A stretch of 64,000 nt of DNA from Aestuariibius insulae (GCF_040783535.2 NZ_JBFONW020000001.1:310001-374000); one strand, 5' to 3'; positions 38,658-48,271 are shown, numbered from the stretch's first letter. Numbers and translations: made by a program. The notes: generated from the letters alone by a model not told the origin.

Positions 38658-40724
38658 CTAGAACTCTCCAAGATCATGTCCTTCCAAAGGGCTGTCGGTC
38701 AAGATCACCGCAATGTCTCCGATCGTGCAACCGGTCTCATGGATCGATGGATTTCCTTCCCATGTTAGACCATCAACCTGAAACTGGCACTCGGATGTGT
38801 CGAGAAGGTCGGCTAAAAGCGTATCCATTGACTCCGAGCCCAAGGTCCAAGACAGCGGGAAACCAAATGCCTCAACATCTAGGTTTTGTAGGATAACGGT
38901 CTTGTCGTTGGCGGAGAGCCCATGAGGCTGTAGCCAAGAGCCATGTATCTGAAACAATAGGTCGTTTCTTTCAATCGCAGCTCTGGATGACCTTGTGCTC
39001 AAAAGAGCGGTTATCGGATCGAAAAAAGACTGATTTTGACTTTGCGAGTAAAGTCTTTGTATCGCTGTCGGGTCAGGCTCATCCCAGTGGTCTGGCTCAG
39101 CATATATCACTAAGTGGTAAATGCTCACTGGAACGACACCGGCATCCCAAATTTCTTTTGAACAAGGTCTTTCTGTCCTAGAAATGCATTCAAACGCCGC
39201 CAAGTAGGAGGCTGTCTCCAGCCTGAGGTCCCTGCCACCCCAGTCAGGGTTGTTGCCGGCGGTCGAGACCGTCGCGTCCGATGATTGGGCCCCCCGGTCC
39301 AACAAAATATAGTTACAGAAGGCTTCAGACTCATCCTTGCAGTTGTAGTCCAAGCCGTGGTTCCAACTGCTATTCAAATCTGAAAGCAGCTGCCTTGTCA
39401 CACCTATTCCACTGTTATCGAAGTAACCACCGTCCACATATACGTTGTACCGAGTCCCGTCAAAGCCTGCGTCTTCAGATGAAAGTGGCTCAGCAAGCAA
39501 TCCTGACGGCGTCAAGAATGGAAACCTAGCCGACAGGCTAGAACCGCTCGCAAAACTAAGGTTCGCCGGTACAGACCCATTGTTGGGGCGAAACGCATCG
39601 TTGCGTGATGACCCAGTGGTTAATCCTCTGGTAGTCGAAAATGGCGATACAGTCTCGACTCTGCCGCTTGCCAGATTTGTTGTGTTGATCAGAATTACAG
39701 GACTATTGCCATCTGGTCTCCAATACTCACCTACACCAGAACCCAATTCCGCAAAGTCAAGCTCGGCGGTGAAGGTGGTTTCGAGAACCTCAGAACTATC
39801 GTTCAAATCAAAGACGTATCGGGTAAAGAAGTTGGGAATGTTACCAAACAGGAACGAACCCAAAATGGGTGAAAGAAAGTCCTCTGCGAACTTTTGCGAT
39901 CGCTCTGAAGACTTAAGGTTACAACTCTCGATTCTAGTGGTTTGGCCGTAACTGCTCTGATCAGCTACATAAGCAGCCGAGCCGACCGAACCGCCAGAAA
40001 CTGAGCTTATCGAAAAAACATGCTGGCGAAAGTTTGGGCAAGTCTCAGAAAAAATGTCTAACGCTGCATAGGCGTGCGCCGCCGCATAAATTCCTCCCCC
40101 TTCGACAGATACAAGGAATACTGGGTAGGGCAGACCGGTCTCTGCGTAGGCTGCAAGATCAGGTCGTGCCATCAGCCACGCAACGAAAGCACAGTTTATG
40201 TCCGACCTATACTCACACTCTCTAAAATTTTCATCGGGCCCAAACCAAACTTCCGCGGGTTCAGCGTCTGGCAGCGTTCGAACGTAACTCTCTGAGGGTG
40301 CCACTATAACTATGACTAGGATCGCTGTAATAGTTCCTAAAAGTGCTGCAGGTCGGAGAAACCAAATATACGTAAAAACGGCAAAGACCGTTCCTACGAA
40401 GATTGCGGCTAGAGCTGGAGCGCCCAAGAAACGAGGAACATCGACTTCAGAGATACCAACCAGTATGACGAGCAACACGTAAGTCCCAAGCCAAGCCATG
40501 GCGTTAACGCAAAGAGCCGTTTTGATATCAGAGGATGCCCGAACGGCAAGGTATGCGGTAAGTAGGCTTCCGGCTATCGCTAGGATGAAGAAGCTTACAT
40601 GAAGCAGATAGTTAAAGCCTGAGGTGCGCGAGAAATAGACCTGCATTGGCTGCAGCAACATCAAGCACAGAAAACAAACTGGAAAAACAAAGATGACTAG
40701 CTTCCGGTCAAGGTGAATTCTCAT
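38658..40724 (-). CDS. Membrane-anchored patatin-like phospholipase
   Basis: 688 residues. The first 145 residues hold about five membrane helices (such as LVIFVFPVCFLCLMLLQPM and LLGTITAILVIVIVAP). A patatin domain follows: oxyanion loop VSVEGGGIYAAAHAYA (G209-G211), nucleophile Ser243 in SISSVSGGSVGSA, and the dyad Asp431 in NVYVDGGYFDNSG. Patatin phospholipases cleave membrane lipids and are common effectors of anti-phage abortive systems, but no nucleotide cyclase or other sensor gene is adjacent. A role in defence is inferred from the neighbours. It is divergent from the HEPN gene. Confidence 0.82.
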   Translation of the reverse strand: MRIHLDRKLVIFVFPVCFLCLMLLQPMQVYFSRTSGFNYLLHVSFFILAIAGSLLTAYLAVRASSDIKTALCVNAMAWLGTYVLLVILVGISEVDVPRFLGAPALAAIFVGTVFAVFTYIWFLRPAALLGTITAILVIVIVAPSESYVRTLPDAEPAEVWFGPDENFRECEYRSDINCAFVAWLMARPDLAAYAETGLPYPVFLVSVEGGGIYAAAHAYAALDIFSETCPNFRQHVFSISSVSGGSVGSAAYVADQSSYGQTTRIESCNLKSSERSQKFAEDFLSPILGSFLFGNIPNFFTRYVFDLNDSSEVLETTFTAELDFAELGSGVGEYWRPDGNSPVILINTTNLASGRVETVSPFSTTRGLTTGSSRNDAFRPNNGSVPANLSFASGSSLSARFPFLTPSGLLAEPLSSEDAGFDGTRYNVYVDGGYFDNSGIGVTRQLLSDLNSSWNHGLDYNCKDESEAFCNYILLDRGAQSSDATVSTAGNNPDWGGRDLRLETASYLAAFECISRTERPCSKEIWDAGVVPVSIYHLVIYAEPDHWDEPDPTAIQRLYSQSQNQSFFDPITALLSTRSSRAAIERNDLLFQIHGSWLQPHGLSANDKTVILQNLDVEAFGFPLSWTLGSESMDTLLADLLDTSECQFQVDGLTWEGNPSIHETGCTIGDIAVILTDSPLEGHDLGEF

Positions 40725-41046
40725 TTCAATAGTCCACAGTAATTCTCAGAATTAACGAAGCGAGTATGTGAGCGAGCCTAAAATTTGCAAAGTGTAAAAT
40801 GTCCGTCTGTCTGGTCCCGAAGAGTTCATAGTTGGCAGTCCTTACAACCTACCAACTATCCAATCAGCGGATCACTCGAACAAGGCCGGATGCTCCTTTC
40901 CAAAGTCCGCTTTGAAAAGCCGCAAAGCAGCATCGTCGACCCATGATGCACGGCAGCATTGGGCTGCGATACGCACCAGACGATTCCCCGTTCAGCCTAG
41001 ACCGCTGATCCTAGAAGTCCGTCAGAGGTTGGTCTAAAGGTTCTTC
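40725..41046. other. Intergenic region between patatin and HEPN genes
   Basis: A 322-bp non-coding gap between two divergent genes. It should hold both promoters. It contains A+T-rich runs near the patatin start (AAATTTGCAAAGTGTAAAAT) but no convincing -35/-10 pair, repeat or transposon site that I could find. Confidence 0.5.
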
Positions 41047-42417
41047 ATGTTATTCAAGGACTTTGACCAGAAAGACTGGACGACGCGACTTTCAAGTGCT
41101 CTCAACAACCTTGAACGGGCACAGCGACCTTTCTTGGACTGGTACTTCAGCGCAAGCGGCTACACACGGATCATTCGAAACGGCCGTGACGAGACACCGT
41201 ATCCCAGCGATGCCATCCAGAAACTGTACAATGACACTTTGTTCGAGGTTCGTTACAAGAACACTGATCATTTCAAGAAGTTGAAGGCTGCAATTGACCC
41301 GGTTCGTGGGGTTCTTCGAGATCATCCCACAATTTCGCGCGCGTTGGGCAACAACCTGGGTCGAGACGAGTTTCAGGTCGGTATTTTGAACCGCACGTCA
41401 ATGACGACCCTGAGCCAATTGATTGTCGGGCTAATGGAGGCACAGGAAGCGGGATCAAAGGAGCCCTTCATGGATCCAGCCCGCGATCTGAATGCACTTC
41501 TGAAACTGCCAATCGAGCAGGACGATAACAGTCAGAAAAACTCACTAAATGAGGCGCTAGATGTCGCCGTGTATCACGGGATCTGCATTAAAAGCGAAGT
41601 CGAACTTGGAGAGGGGTACGCGCTTATACCCTGCAAACAGCTGTCTGCACACATTGAACTCGAATGGCTCAAGGACGTGGCTGCGCAACAGGTCAGTTGG
41701 CGGCGTCTGGAGCCCGTGTTTGGGATTGCTCGAAGGTTTCCGTGGAGACCAAGGTTTGGAGATTTGCACAATCCCCCAAACACACAAACACTGAACCTTC
41801 CCCCACTTTTTGATCGTTGGGCGGACGAGTTGGCCAATCTACTTTCAGTGGATCTGAGCCGTCGCATCTCATGGTTAGCTACTTTTGAAGGATGCATTCC
41901 ACGCCGCGCTAGTGGCCTACTCGGCTCACATCATGACTCTGCCCAGACCCGTAGCGGCCGTTCAATCAGCCACTTGTTCTCAGCGTTTGAAAAGACCCCG
42001 GCAGTTGACGCGGCGCAGATCGAAGTAATCAAAGACCTCTTCGCGCGCAGGCGAGAAACCGAGTATCCAGACATGGCTCCGATCATTCATAGACTTGCCG
42101 AAGCCCATCGGCGTGATGGGCGGTTCTCCTCAGAGGACAAGGTATTGGACTTGGCAATTGTGTTTGAGCGCTTGTTCAAACTTCGGGGGCGATCGCTAAG
42201 TCGAGAATTGGAGAATGCGGCAGCCGACCTCCTAGCAGCAGACGATGAAAACAAGATAGTTATCAAGGAGCAGGTGAGGCACTTCTACAAGGTTCGTTCC
42301 TCCATCATACACGGCCCGCGTGATGACAAACGCAGACGCCTGATCAGTCAGGCAGGAAGGGCCTGGAAGGATGGAGAACAGATAGCTCGTGCAGCGCTTT
42401 TAAAACGCATCCAGTGA
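41047..42417 (+). CDS. Apea-like HEPN domain protein
   Basis: 456 residues. The C-terminal part (about 365-456) is an Apea-like HEPN module: EDKVLDLAIVFERLFKLRG, then EQVRHFYKVRSSIIHG with the Rx4H motif (R417, H422) that marks RNase-active HEPN proteins. The first 360 residues match no family I know; they look globular, with DVAAQQVSWRRLEPVFG and LSRRISWLATFEG in the middle. HEPN RNases act in toxin-antitoxin and abortive-infection systems. The protein stands alone on the plus strand with a small gene 42 bases downstream. Anti-phage function is plausible but not shown. Confidence 0.72.
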   Translation: MLFKDFDQKDWTTRLSSALNNLERAQRPFLDWYFSASGYTRIIRNGRDETPYPSDAIQKLYNDTLFEVRYKNTDHFKKLKAAIDPVRGVLRDHPTISRALGNNLGRDEFQVGILNRTSMTTLSQLIVGLMEAQEAGSKEPFMDPARDLNALLKLPIEQDDNSQKNSLNEALDVAVYHGICIKSEVELGEGYALIPCKQLSAHIELEWLKDVAAQQVSWRRLEPVFGIARRFPWRPRFGDLHNPPNTQTLNLPPLFDRWADELANLLSVDLSRRISWLATFEGCIPRRASGLLGSHHDSAQTRSGRSISHLFSAFEKTPAVDAAQIEVIKDLFARRRETEYPDMAPIIHRLAEAHRRDGRFSSEDKVLDLAIVFERLFKLRGRSLSRELENAAADLLAADDENKIVIKEQVRHFYKVRSSIIHGPRDDKRRRLISQAGRAWKDGEQIARAALLKRIQ

Positions 42418-42459
42418 GCAAACGGCTCGCACACTCAGCCAACATTGGGCAGATCGGTT

Positions 42460-42756
42460 ATGGAAGACAGCCAACGCTCGCTCCGCGAAAGCTACGCTCC
42501 AGTCGATACCTATCTGATCTACATCCCTTCTGCGCTAATCCTAGAATGTCGGGAATCGCTAGCTAAAGTTCTGGCGGTTCGCAGTAACTCGATGACAGGT
42601 GATGAAGGTCAGCTACTACATATAGTGCTACATCCTTTATTGGTTCGCGTCCGGGCTGATCATGCGATGAACAATCCGAAGAGATTCAATGGGTTGGTAG
42701 CGAGTATTCCGCCAGAAAAAAGATGCGCTATTTTGGCCCTGCCAGACATAGCGTAA
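42460..42756 (+). CDS. Small protein of unknown function
   Basis: About 98 residues, starting at ATG 42460 (a TTG at 42445 is in frame). The product is soluble and mixed in character (for example VDTYLIYIPSALILECRESLAKVLAV and LHIVLHPLLVRVRADHAMNN). I recognise no family. It lies 42 bases behind the HEPN gene, so it could be a partner such as an antitoxin, but nothing in the sequence shows this. Confidence 0.35.
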   Translation: MEDSQRSLRESYAPVDTYLIYIPSALILECRESLAKVLAVRSNSMTGDEGQLLHIVLHPLLVRVRADHAMNNPKRFNGLVASIPPEKRCAILALPDIA

Positions 42757-42891
42757 ATTATTGTTTTTATTATTAACTTATGCTGTCTTTGTTGAGCTGG
42801 GAACCCAATTCAGAAAGTTCTTGCGCAACGAATCATCTCCATGCAATCAAGAATTCAGGTGTGTAGCTGAACGGCATTTCTTGGGGAGTAT

Positions 42892-43134
42892 TTGACCTTG
42901 TTGGTACTAAATATAGACCGCCATAAGCAGATCATTGAGCGCTTACATGAGCGCGGTGTCTCTCTCGGAATGATCAGCCGTACACTGAAGAAGTCGAAGT
43001 CCCACGTCACGGCAACCTGCCAAGGACGGACCAAAAGCGCATTGGTCGAGAACGAGATCGCCAGGCAATTGGATTGCGAGCCAAGCGACCTGTGGCCAGA
43101 GCGCTATCAGACCACACGGGAGGGCCGGTCATGA
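42892..43134 (+). CDS. Ner-like helix-turn-helix regulator of the transposon
   Basis: 80 residues. The sequence DRHKQIIERLHERGVSLGMISRTLKKSKSHVTATCQGR followed by ALVENEIARQLDCEPSDLWPERY matches the Ner/Nlp family, including the closing LWPERY motif. Ner represses the early promoter of phage Mu. Here it would set transcription of the tni/tns operon that begins 174 bases later. It starts with TTG at 42892 behind a GGGGAG ribosome-binding site. A long hairpin lies between it and tniQ. Confidence 0.8.
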   Translation: MTLLVLNIDRHKQIIERLHERGVSLGMISRTLKKSKSHVTATCQGRTKSALVENEIARQLDCEPSDLWPERYQTTREGRS

Positions 43135-43150
43135 GTTAGGCCCAAACGAA

Positions 43151-43182
43151 AAGAACTCAAAGGCGGCAACCTTTGAGTTCTT
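43151..43182. repeat. 13-bp perfect inverted repeat between ner-like gene and tniQ
   Basis: AAGAACTCAAAGG and CCTTTGAGTTCTT form a perfect 13-bp stem around CGGCAA. On the plus strand it is followed by CAAATATT rather than a T-run; on the minus strand a TTTTC follows. It could be a weak terminator or an operator controlling read-through into the transposition genes. Confidence 0.6.
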
Positions 43183-43308
43183 CAAATATTCGGGGCATCG
43201 AGGATACCCTTTTCTCTATTCCTTCATCCCCGTTTTTGCAGACGCAGTCAAGTGTTTGGCTGCCCTTTTGGGCTGCCGAAACGCCTGACGAAGACATTGG
43301 GGATGAGA

Positions 43309-45306
43309 ATGAGCACGCAACTCAATCCGACATTACATCGTGACGGACATAGCCTGTCGCTGACAGGTACAATCAAACCGAGCGGTCGCATACTAGCGCT
43401 TACCGTACCGCTCTATGACCGCGAAACTCTACAGTCTTACGTCTCACGCCTGACCAGACGAAACGGACTGGAATATACGCAGGACCTTTGCCGGTTCTTC
43501 GATATGAGATTGATTTCGCTAGTGAATGGTGATCCAGCATCCATTGATGCGCTTTCAGACCTTTGTGGTGTCGATGCAAAACGGCTAGGCAAATTTGCCG
43601 TCAGATTGGACAGTCATCATATCTACCGTGTGAATGGCCAAGTCCTTTCGTCAGAAATTGCAAAGCGCTATGATCAAAGGCTGTGCCCTGCGTGCATTGC
43701 GGCAGATCTCAGCAATGGCAAACACAGAGCATACGGTCGTGCTGAATGGCAGCTTTTGAGTTTTCGTGTCTGTCCTATCCATAAGCTCAATCTCATCACG
43801 CTGCCGCGGGCAGCGTACCCCCGATCGCCGTATGATTTTGCAGGTAGGTTGTTCGACCACAGAGTTTGGTGCGACCCGAAATCACAATTTGAGGCGAATG
43901 AAGGCGCTTGCCTCGAGATTGAAAACTACATCATTCAGCGCTTGGAAGGCGCGGTTTCCAACCGTTGGATTGATCAACTCGATTTGGATGTCGCGCTAAA
44001 GTTCCTTCGGGCCGCAGGTGCGGTTCTTGAGCATGGCTCAGAGGCCCGTCTCTCCAAGCTTAGCGATGATGAGCTAAGGATATGCGAAGAGGTTGCCTTT
44101 GATGCAGCAGGCAGGTCTGCGAGAGATCTCTATGACTTACTTGAAGAGATCGCGCTCAGATCAGAAACGGGCCGGCGAAACTTCCATAAGGACTTCGGCG
44201 CGATTTCTGCCTGGCTGTCGAGGGTGGATCACCGCAGTCCGAGGCTGGCCGTATTGCTGGACACTTTGTCAGCCTTTGCCTTTGCACATTACCCAATTCC
44301 TGTCGACAAGGCAGTGTTTGGGCGCAAGCGCACTACGCGGAAGATCCATCGACTGTCTAGCGCGGCGCGCGAGTTCAGTGTGGATGGCCCTCGGCTAAAG
44401 AGGTTTCTGCGAGCCAGTGACTTGCCCCAGGGCTCAATCGGTAAAGGGATGGTTTTTCCGATAGACCGCTATGGCACTGAAATTCAACGGTTCGCGGAGT
44501 GCCTTTCGGCAAAGGAGGCGGCCGCAAAACTTGGGATCGGCTACGACGCCTTCAAGCGCCTGCACCGGTCAAAAAAGCTACGGCCACAGTTTGAACTTCC
44601 TGGGATTGCACAGTGTTATCACCCCTCCGACATCCTCGAACTTCTGAATCAAACCAAACGCCACGCGAAGATAGTTTCTGGCATCCCCAGCAACTTTGAA
44701 GACTTACTGGCGCTCTGTATTCGCACCAAATGCCCGATCGAAGAACTGCAAGCATTGGTGGCTAGCGGCAAGATCCAATCGCTTTGTAGTGATGCATCGG
44801 ACAGAGGATTCCGAAGCATATTTGCAGATCCCGAAGAGGTCTGGGACGCGCTCCCGTTTGATCCGTGGACCGGTATCACGAAGACGGAACTTAAAGCTCT
44901 TCTACGGATCAACGACAGCACCGTGAAATTTCTCGTCGAAGAGGGATTTCTTGAAATGAAAACCATCAAGCGAAGTCGCCATAGGCGCGCTATTGGGATG
45001 GTCGGAATTGGCTCGCTGAAACAGTTTGTACAGGGTCATGTCACCCTCGGCCTGATCGCAGCTGATGAAGGTGTCCAAGGCCAAGCAATTTACGCCAAGC
45101 TTAAGGGATTAGACCTAATCCCTTTCACTCAAAGCCCAAAGTACAGCCTCATCTACTATCGCTCAGACATCGCTGATTGTGGCTTCAGGGTCAGATCAGG
45201 AAATCAACAATTCGAAGCGATGATGACGCGGCTCGACAACGAGCTCCGGACCGTCTCTCGGCCACAAATGTTGACGCAGCCCTACCTTTCGGGGGAGCGC
45301 CGATGA
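43309..45306 (+). CDS. tniQ: TniQ/TnsD-like target-selection protein
   Basis: 665 residues from ATG 43309 (ATG 43303 and GTG 43252 are in frame; TGGGGA lies just before). The TniQ domain is at the N-terminus: RETLQSYVSRLTRRNG, then a zinc site CPAC (C126, C129) and CPIH (C155, H158) in the usual spacing. The remaining 500 residues hold helix-turn-helix-like segments (such as LSAKEAAAKLGIGYDAFKRLHRSKKL and ITKTELKALLRINDSTVKFLVEEGFL), as expected for a TnsD-type DNA binder. It is predicted to recognise the attachment site, here probably the 3' end of tRNA-Lys, and recruit TnsC. Its stop overlaps the tnsA start. Confidence 0.88.
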   Translation: MSTQLNPTLHRDGHSLSLTGTIKPSGRILALTVPLYDRETLQSYVSRLTRRNGLEYTQDLCRFFDMRLISLVNGDPASIDALSDLCGVDAKRLGKFAVRLDSHHIYRVNGQVLSSEIAKRYDQRLCPACIAADLSNGKHRAYGRAEWQLLSFRVCPIHKLNLITLPRAAYPRSPYDFAGRLFDHRVWCDPKSQFEANEGACLEIENYIIQRLEGAVSNRWIDQLDLDVALKFLRAAGAVLEHGSEARLSKLSDDELRICEEVAFDAAGRSARDLYDLLEEIALRSETGRRNFHKDFGAISAWLSRVDHRSPRLAVLLDTLSAFAFAHYPIPVDKAVFGRKRTTRKIHRLSSAAREFSVDGPRLKRFLRASDLPQGSIGKGMVFPIDRYGTEIQRFAECLSAKEAAAKLGIGYDAFKRLHRSKKLRPQFELPGIAQCYHPSDILELLNQTKRHAKIVSGIPSNFEDLLALCIRTKCPIEELQALVASGKIQSLCSDASDRGFRSIFADPEEVWDALPFDPWTGITKTELKALLRINDSTVKFLVEEGFLEMKTIKRSRHRRAIGMVGIGSLKQFVQGHVTLGLIAADEGVQGQAIYAKLKGLDLIPFTQSPKYSLIYYRSDIADCGFRVRSGNQQFEAMMTRLDNELRTVSRPQMLTQPYLSGERR

Positions 45307-46061
45307 TTGATGAAAATACAATCGATCATGATACCTGGGCATACGGTCTACCTAAGACCAGATCAGCTGGTAAGATCGAACTGGGGCCCATTCATGGCGT
45401 GTTGCCATTTACGGGCGTCCGGAATCCAATCTCCGTCAGTAATACCTCTCAAAAGGTCATGCTTCCCTACAAGACTGAGGCAAACAACTGGATCCCAAGA
45501 GTTGGCGCTGCGGAGAGTGCCTCTGAGGCAGCAGTAGCCGAAGAAGCGTTGATTTCACCTGACATTTACGATGTCGAGTTTCAGCCGGTTGAGTTCGCGT
45601 ACCAGTATCCTGCTGGTCGGAAACGCAAGCATACGATTGACCTGCGTCTGACTTTCAGGAACGGCCTAAGGCGGTTTGTATTCGTGAGGAACCGCACCAG
45701 CTTGCGGAAGCCTGAAACTCAGGAAGAGATCGAAGCAATTTGGTTGGCGACGCCTCCATCCGAGGCACATGAATTTGCGGTCGTAGAGGCGGACGCCTAT
45801 TCAAGACCGCGCCGGGAAAACCTACGCCGCATGCACCGGGCCGTTTGCTTCGAACCGGACCCGATTGCAGATCAAATTGTCACGGACGCTTTGTGGGGCA
45901 TTTCTGCACTCTGGCGCATGTCCGACATCAGCAAGGTTGTCGACCTGTCGAGAGCCCGAATCTTCGATGCTTGTTTGAGATTGCTCGCTAACGGGCAGTT
46001 ACGCGCAAATCTGGACAACGTGATTTGTCACCATTCCAGAGTTTGGAAGGCTTCAGTATGA
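45303..46061 (+). CDS. tnsA: TnsA-like endonuclease
   Basis: 252 residues. TnsA cuts the 5' ends of the element so that Tn7 moves by cut-and-paste. The fold pattern SASEAAVAEEALISPDIYDVEFQPVEF then RKHTIDLRLTFRNGLRRFVFVRN matches TnsA, with candidate catalytic E75 and D113. The expected lysine of the E/Q-V-K motif aligns with Arg129, which may reduce or alter activity. The start is the ATG overlapping the tniQ stop (ATGA); it also overlaps tnsB by 4 bases. This order (tniQ first) differs from classical Tn7. Confidence 0.78.
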   Translation: MIDENTIDHDTWAYGLPKTRSAGKIELGPIHGVLPFTGVRNPISVSNTSQKVMLPYKTEANNWIPRVGAAESASEAAVAEEALISPDIYDVEFQPVEFAYQYPAGRKRKHTIDLRLTFRNGLRRFVFVRNRTSLRKPETQEEIEAIWLATPPSEAHEFAVVEADAYSRPRRENLRRMHRAVCFEPDPIADQIVTDALWGISALWRMSDISKVVDLSRARIFDACLRLLANGQLRANLDNVICHHSRVWKASV

Positions 46062-48271
46062 AGAAACCAAACTACACGATTGAAGACCGTACGCAGCTCA
46101 TTCTTGCTGGACAGACGAGGAGTATTGAGCGCCGCAGCGATGGAGCATACGACGTCTTCAACGAAACGGCAGGGACACACTGCATCTGGAACATCAACGA
46201 AGTTCTGAGCTTCTTAAAGATGCCGGGCGTAGCAGCAGCGCAGCTTATTCAGTCTGTCTCTGGTGCCGCAACCGCGCTTCGAGCTGGACAGCGACTTTAT
46301 AAAGACACGTTGTCGCCTGCTTGTCGTGACCAGATTGATTTTCGCAAAGCACTTATCCTGGGAGTCGATGCCGTCGAAGCTGAAGGCGTCGCCATTTATC
46401 AAGCTGCGTTGGACAAGAAAGAGGTAGTGCTTCGCGTTATCAAATTTGCTGAGAAGATCTACACAACCCGTCCAATCGTCTGGCTGCAAACTGAACAGTC
46501 AAAGGTAAGAGGAGGATCACGCCGAGACGCCAACTTCGTGCCTGGTGGCCGCACAATTTGGAAGTACCGCGAGCGCTATTACGACCATGATTGCGACGAA
46601 TTGGTACTGGCGGACAAAGATCACCTAAAGGGTAATCGGTCAAACCATGGTGTCAGCCCGCGCATGTGGGAGGTCATTCGACAGGCTGTCGACGAAATTT
46701 ACATGGATAAGAAAGGTGCATCCCCAGCTGCGGCACATGCCTACTTGGAAACGCTCTTCATGGATGAAAACGAACGACGTCAGCAAATTGGTCTGGCATC
46801 GTTCAAGATGGTATCACAGCAAACTGTACGTCGGGAGATCAAGAAAATAAATCCAACTGCCCGCGCTGTTGCCCGCGATGGGAAGCGAGCCGCACAAAAC
46901 GACCATTTGCGGGGCTTGACTGAAACACATGCTCTAAAGTTTGGCGAACAGATTGAGCTCGACGAATGTCGTCTCTCATTGATGACAGTGTGCAAAGAGA
47001 AGGGCTGGTGGGAGAAATTTTCAAAAGAAGAGAAACTCGTAGTCGAAGAGATTGAGAAGATCCTGACGACCCGGCTTTGGCTCATCGTTGCATTCGATGT
47101 TGCTACCCGCTTGCCCCTCGGGTGGACCTTAACCGACAACCCCGGTCACGAGGCGACGCTAGACGTTCTGCGAATGGCCACAAGAGACAAGACGAAAGAG
47201 AAAGTTTTGTACGGCTGCGAGTCTGATCCTGCGCCTGCTGTGGGTCTCCTCGCTGTTAAGACGGATAATGGAGCAGGCCTGCGAAACGGACCGGTAAAGA
47301 TGGCGACGATGGGGATCTTAGCTCAATCAGTCGACTGTCGATCTCATCATTCTGGAGACCGACCTTACATCGAACGCTTCTTCGGTTCTAACGAAAGCCA
47401 GGTCTTCAACCTCATTCATGGATATACGGGCCGGAAAGCGGGTCATTTGAAGGGCTATGATCCGATAAAGAACGCCGTATTTGACGCGGATGAGCTTTTT
47501 GGGATCATAACCCGCTACTTCGTAGACGAATACCCTTTCCGGCGACATGGCGGTTCAACGATGCGCGGTATGCGTCCGATTGAAGCCTACAACTATGCCA
47601 ATGACAATTATGGGTGCGTGGCGGCAATCCCCGAGATGACACGTCGGATTCATTTGGGGTGGCGCTCCGAAGCAAGGGTCACTCATGAGGGCGTGAGGGT
47701 CTTTGGTCTTCCTTACTCGTCCGAAGCGATACAGGTCATAGCGGAAAGCAAGAATCGGAAGGTCACCGTCTTCTCAGATCCCGATTGCGTTAACGAAGTG
47801 ACCGTTTTGCAGAAGGGAAATGACACGCCAGTACTTGGTGAGCTGACCTGGACGATGATGAGTGACCTGACGGTGGCAGAGGCTCTAGAGTTTCAAGCCT
47901 ATGCTTGTTCCGAACCGACCGATGACGCAGCTGACTACGAGACGCGCCTTTTGAAAGCTCGCAAGAGGCGCCACGACGAAGTGAAAAGGAAGGGGCTCGA
48001 AGAGAAGCTGCCGAGAAGCTTCATGACGATCGCCGAAGCGGAGACCAAGGCTCAAACGATCATTCAGGTTCGAAATGCCAGGCATGAACCACTGTCTGGT
48101 ACAGCATCACCTGGTGAGGTTTCCGCGCTGTCTCCCACAGGTGGCGTATTCAAGGTTGGATCTGGGTTCGATGGGCCAATCGACTTTGATAAAGATGAAC
48201 CACCCGCGACGTCGGAGGCCACCGAGAAGAGGCACTTTGGCCGCCCTAAATCTGAAGGCAACCTCAAGTGA
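46058..48271 (+). CDS. tnsB: TnsB-like DDE transposase
   Basis: 737 residues of the retroviral-integrase-type transposases. The catalytic triad is complete: D302 in IELDECRL, D403 in VKTDNGAG and E439 in YIERFFG, with exactly 35 residues between the last two. N-terminal helix-turn-helix segments (about 45-275) should bind the 20-bp end repeats, and a beta-barrel plus C-terminal tail follow. It joins 3' ends to the target. Starts at the ATG overlapping the tnsA stop, and its stop overlaps the GTG of tnsC. Confidence 0.92.
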   Translation: MKKPNYTIEDRTQLILAGQTRSIERRSDGAYDVFNETAGTHCIWNINEVLSFLKMPGVAAAQLIQSVSGAATALRAGQRLYKDTLSPACRDQIDFRKALILGVDAVEAEGVAIYQAALDKKEVVLRVIKFAEKIYTTRPIVWLQTEQSKVRGGSRRDANFVPGGRTIWKYRERYYDHDCDELVLADKDHLKGNRSNHGVSPRMWEVIRQAVDEIYMDKKGASPAAAHAYLETLFMDENERRQQIGLASFKMVSQQTVRREIKKINPTARAVARDGKRAAQNDHLRGLTETHALKFGEQIELDECRLSLMTVCKEKGWWEKFSKEEKLVVEEIEKILTTRLWLIVAFDVATRLPLGWTLTDNPGHEATLDVLRMATRDKTKEKVLYGCESDPAPAVGLLAVKTDNGAGLRNGPVKMATMGILAQSVDCRSHHSGDRPYIERFFGSNESQVFNLIHGYTGRKAGHLKGYDPIKNAVFDADELFGIITRYFVDEYPFRRHGGSTMRGMRPIEAYNYANDNYGCVAAIPEMTRRIHLGWRSEARVTHEGVRVFGLPYSSEAIQVIAESKNRKVTVFSDPDCVNEVTVLQKGNDTPVLGELTWTMMSDLTVAEALEFQAYACSEPTDDAADYETRLLKARKRRHDEVKRKGLEEKLPRSFMTIAEAETKAQTIIQVRNARHEPLSGTASPGEVSALSPTGGVFKVGSGFDGPIDFDKDEPPATSEATEKRHFGRPKSEGNLK

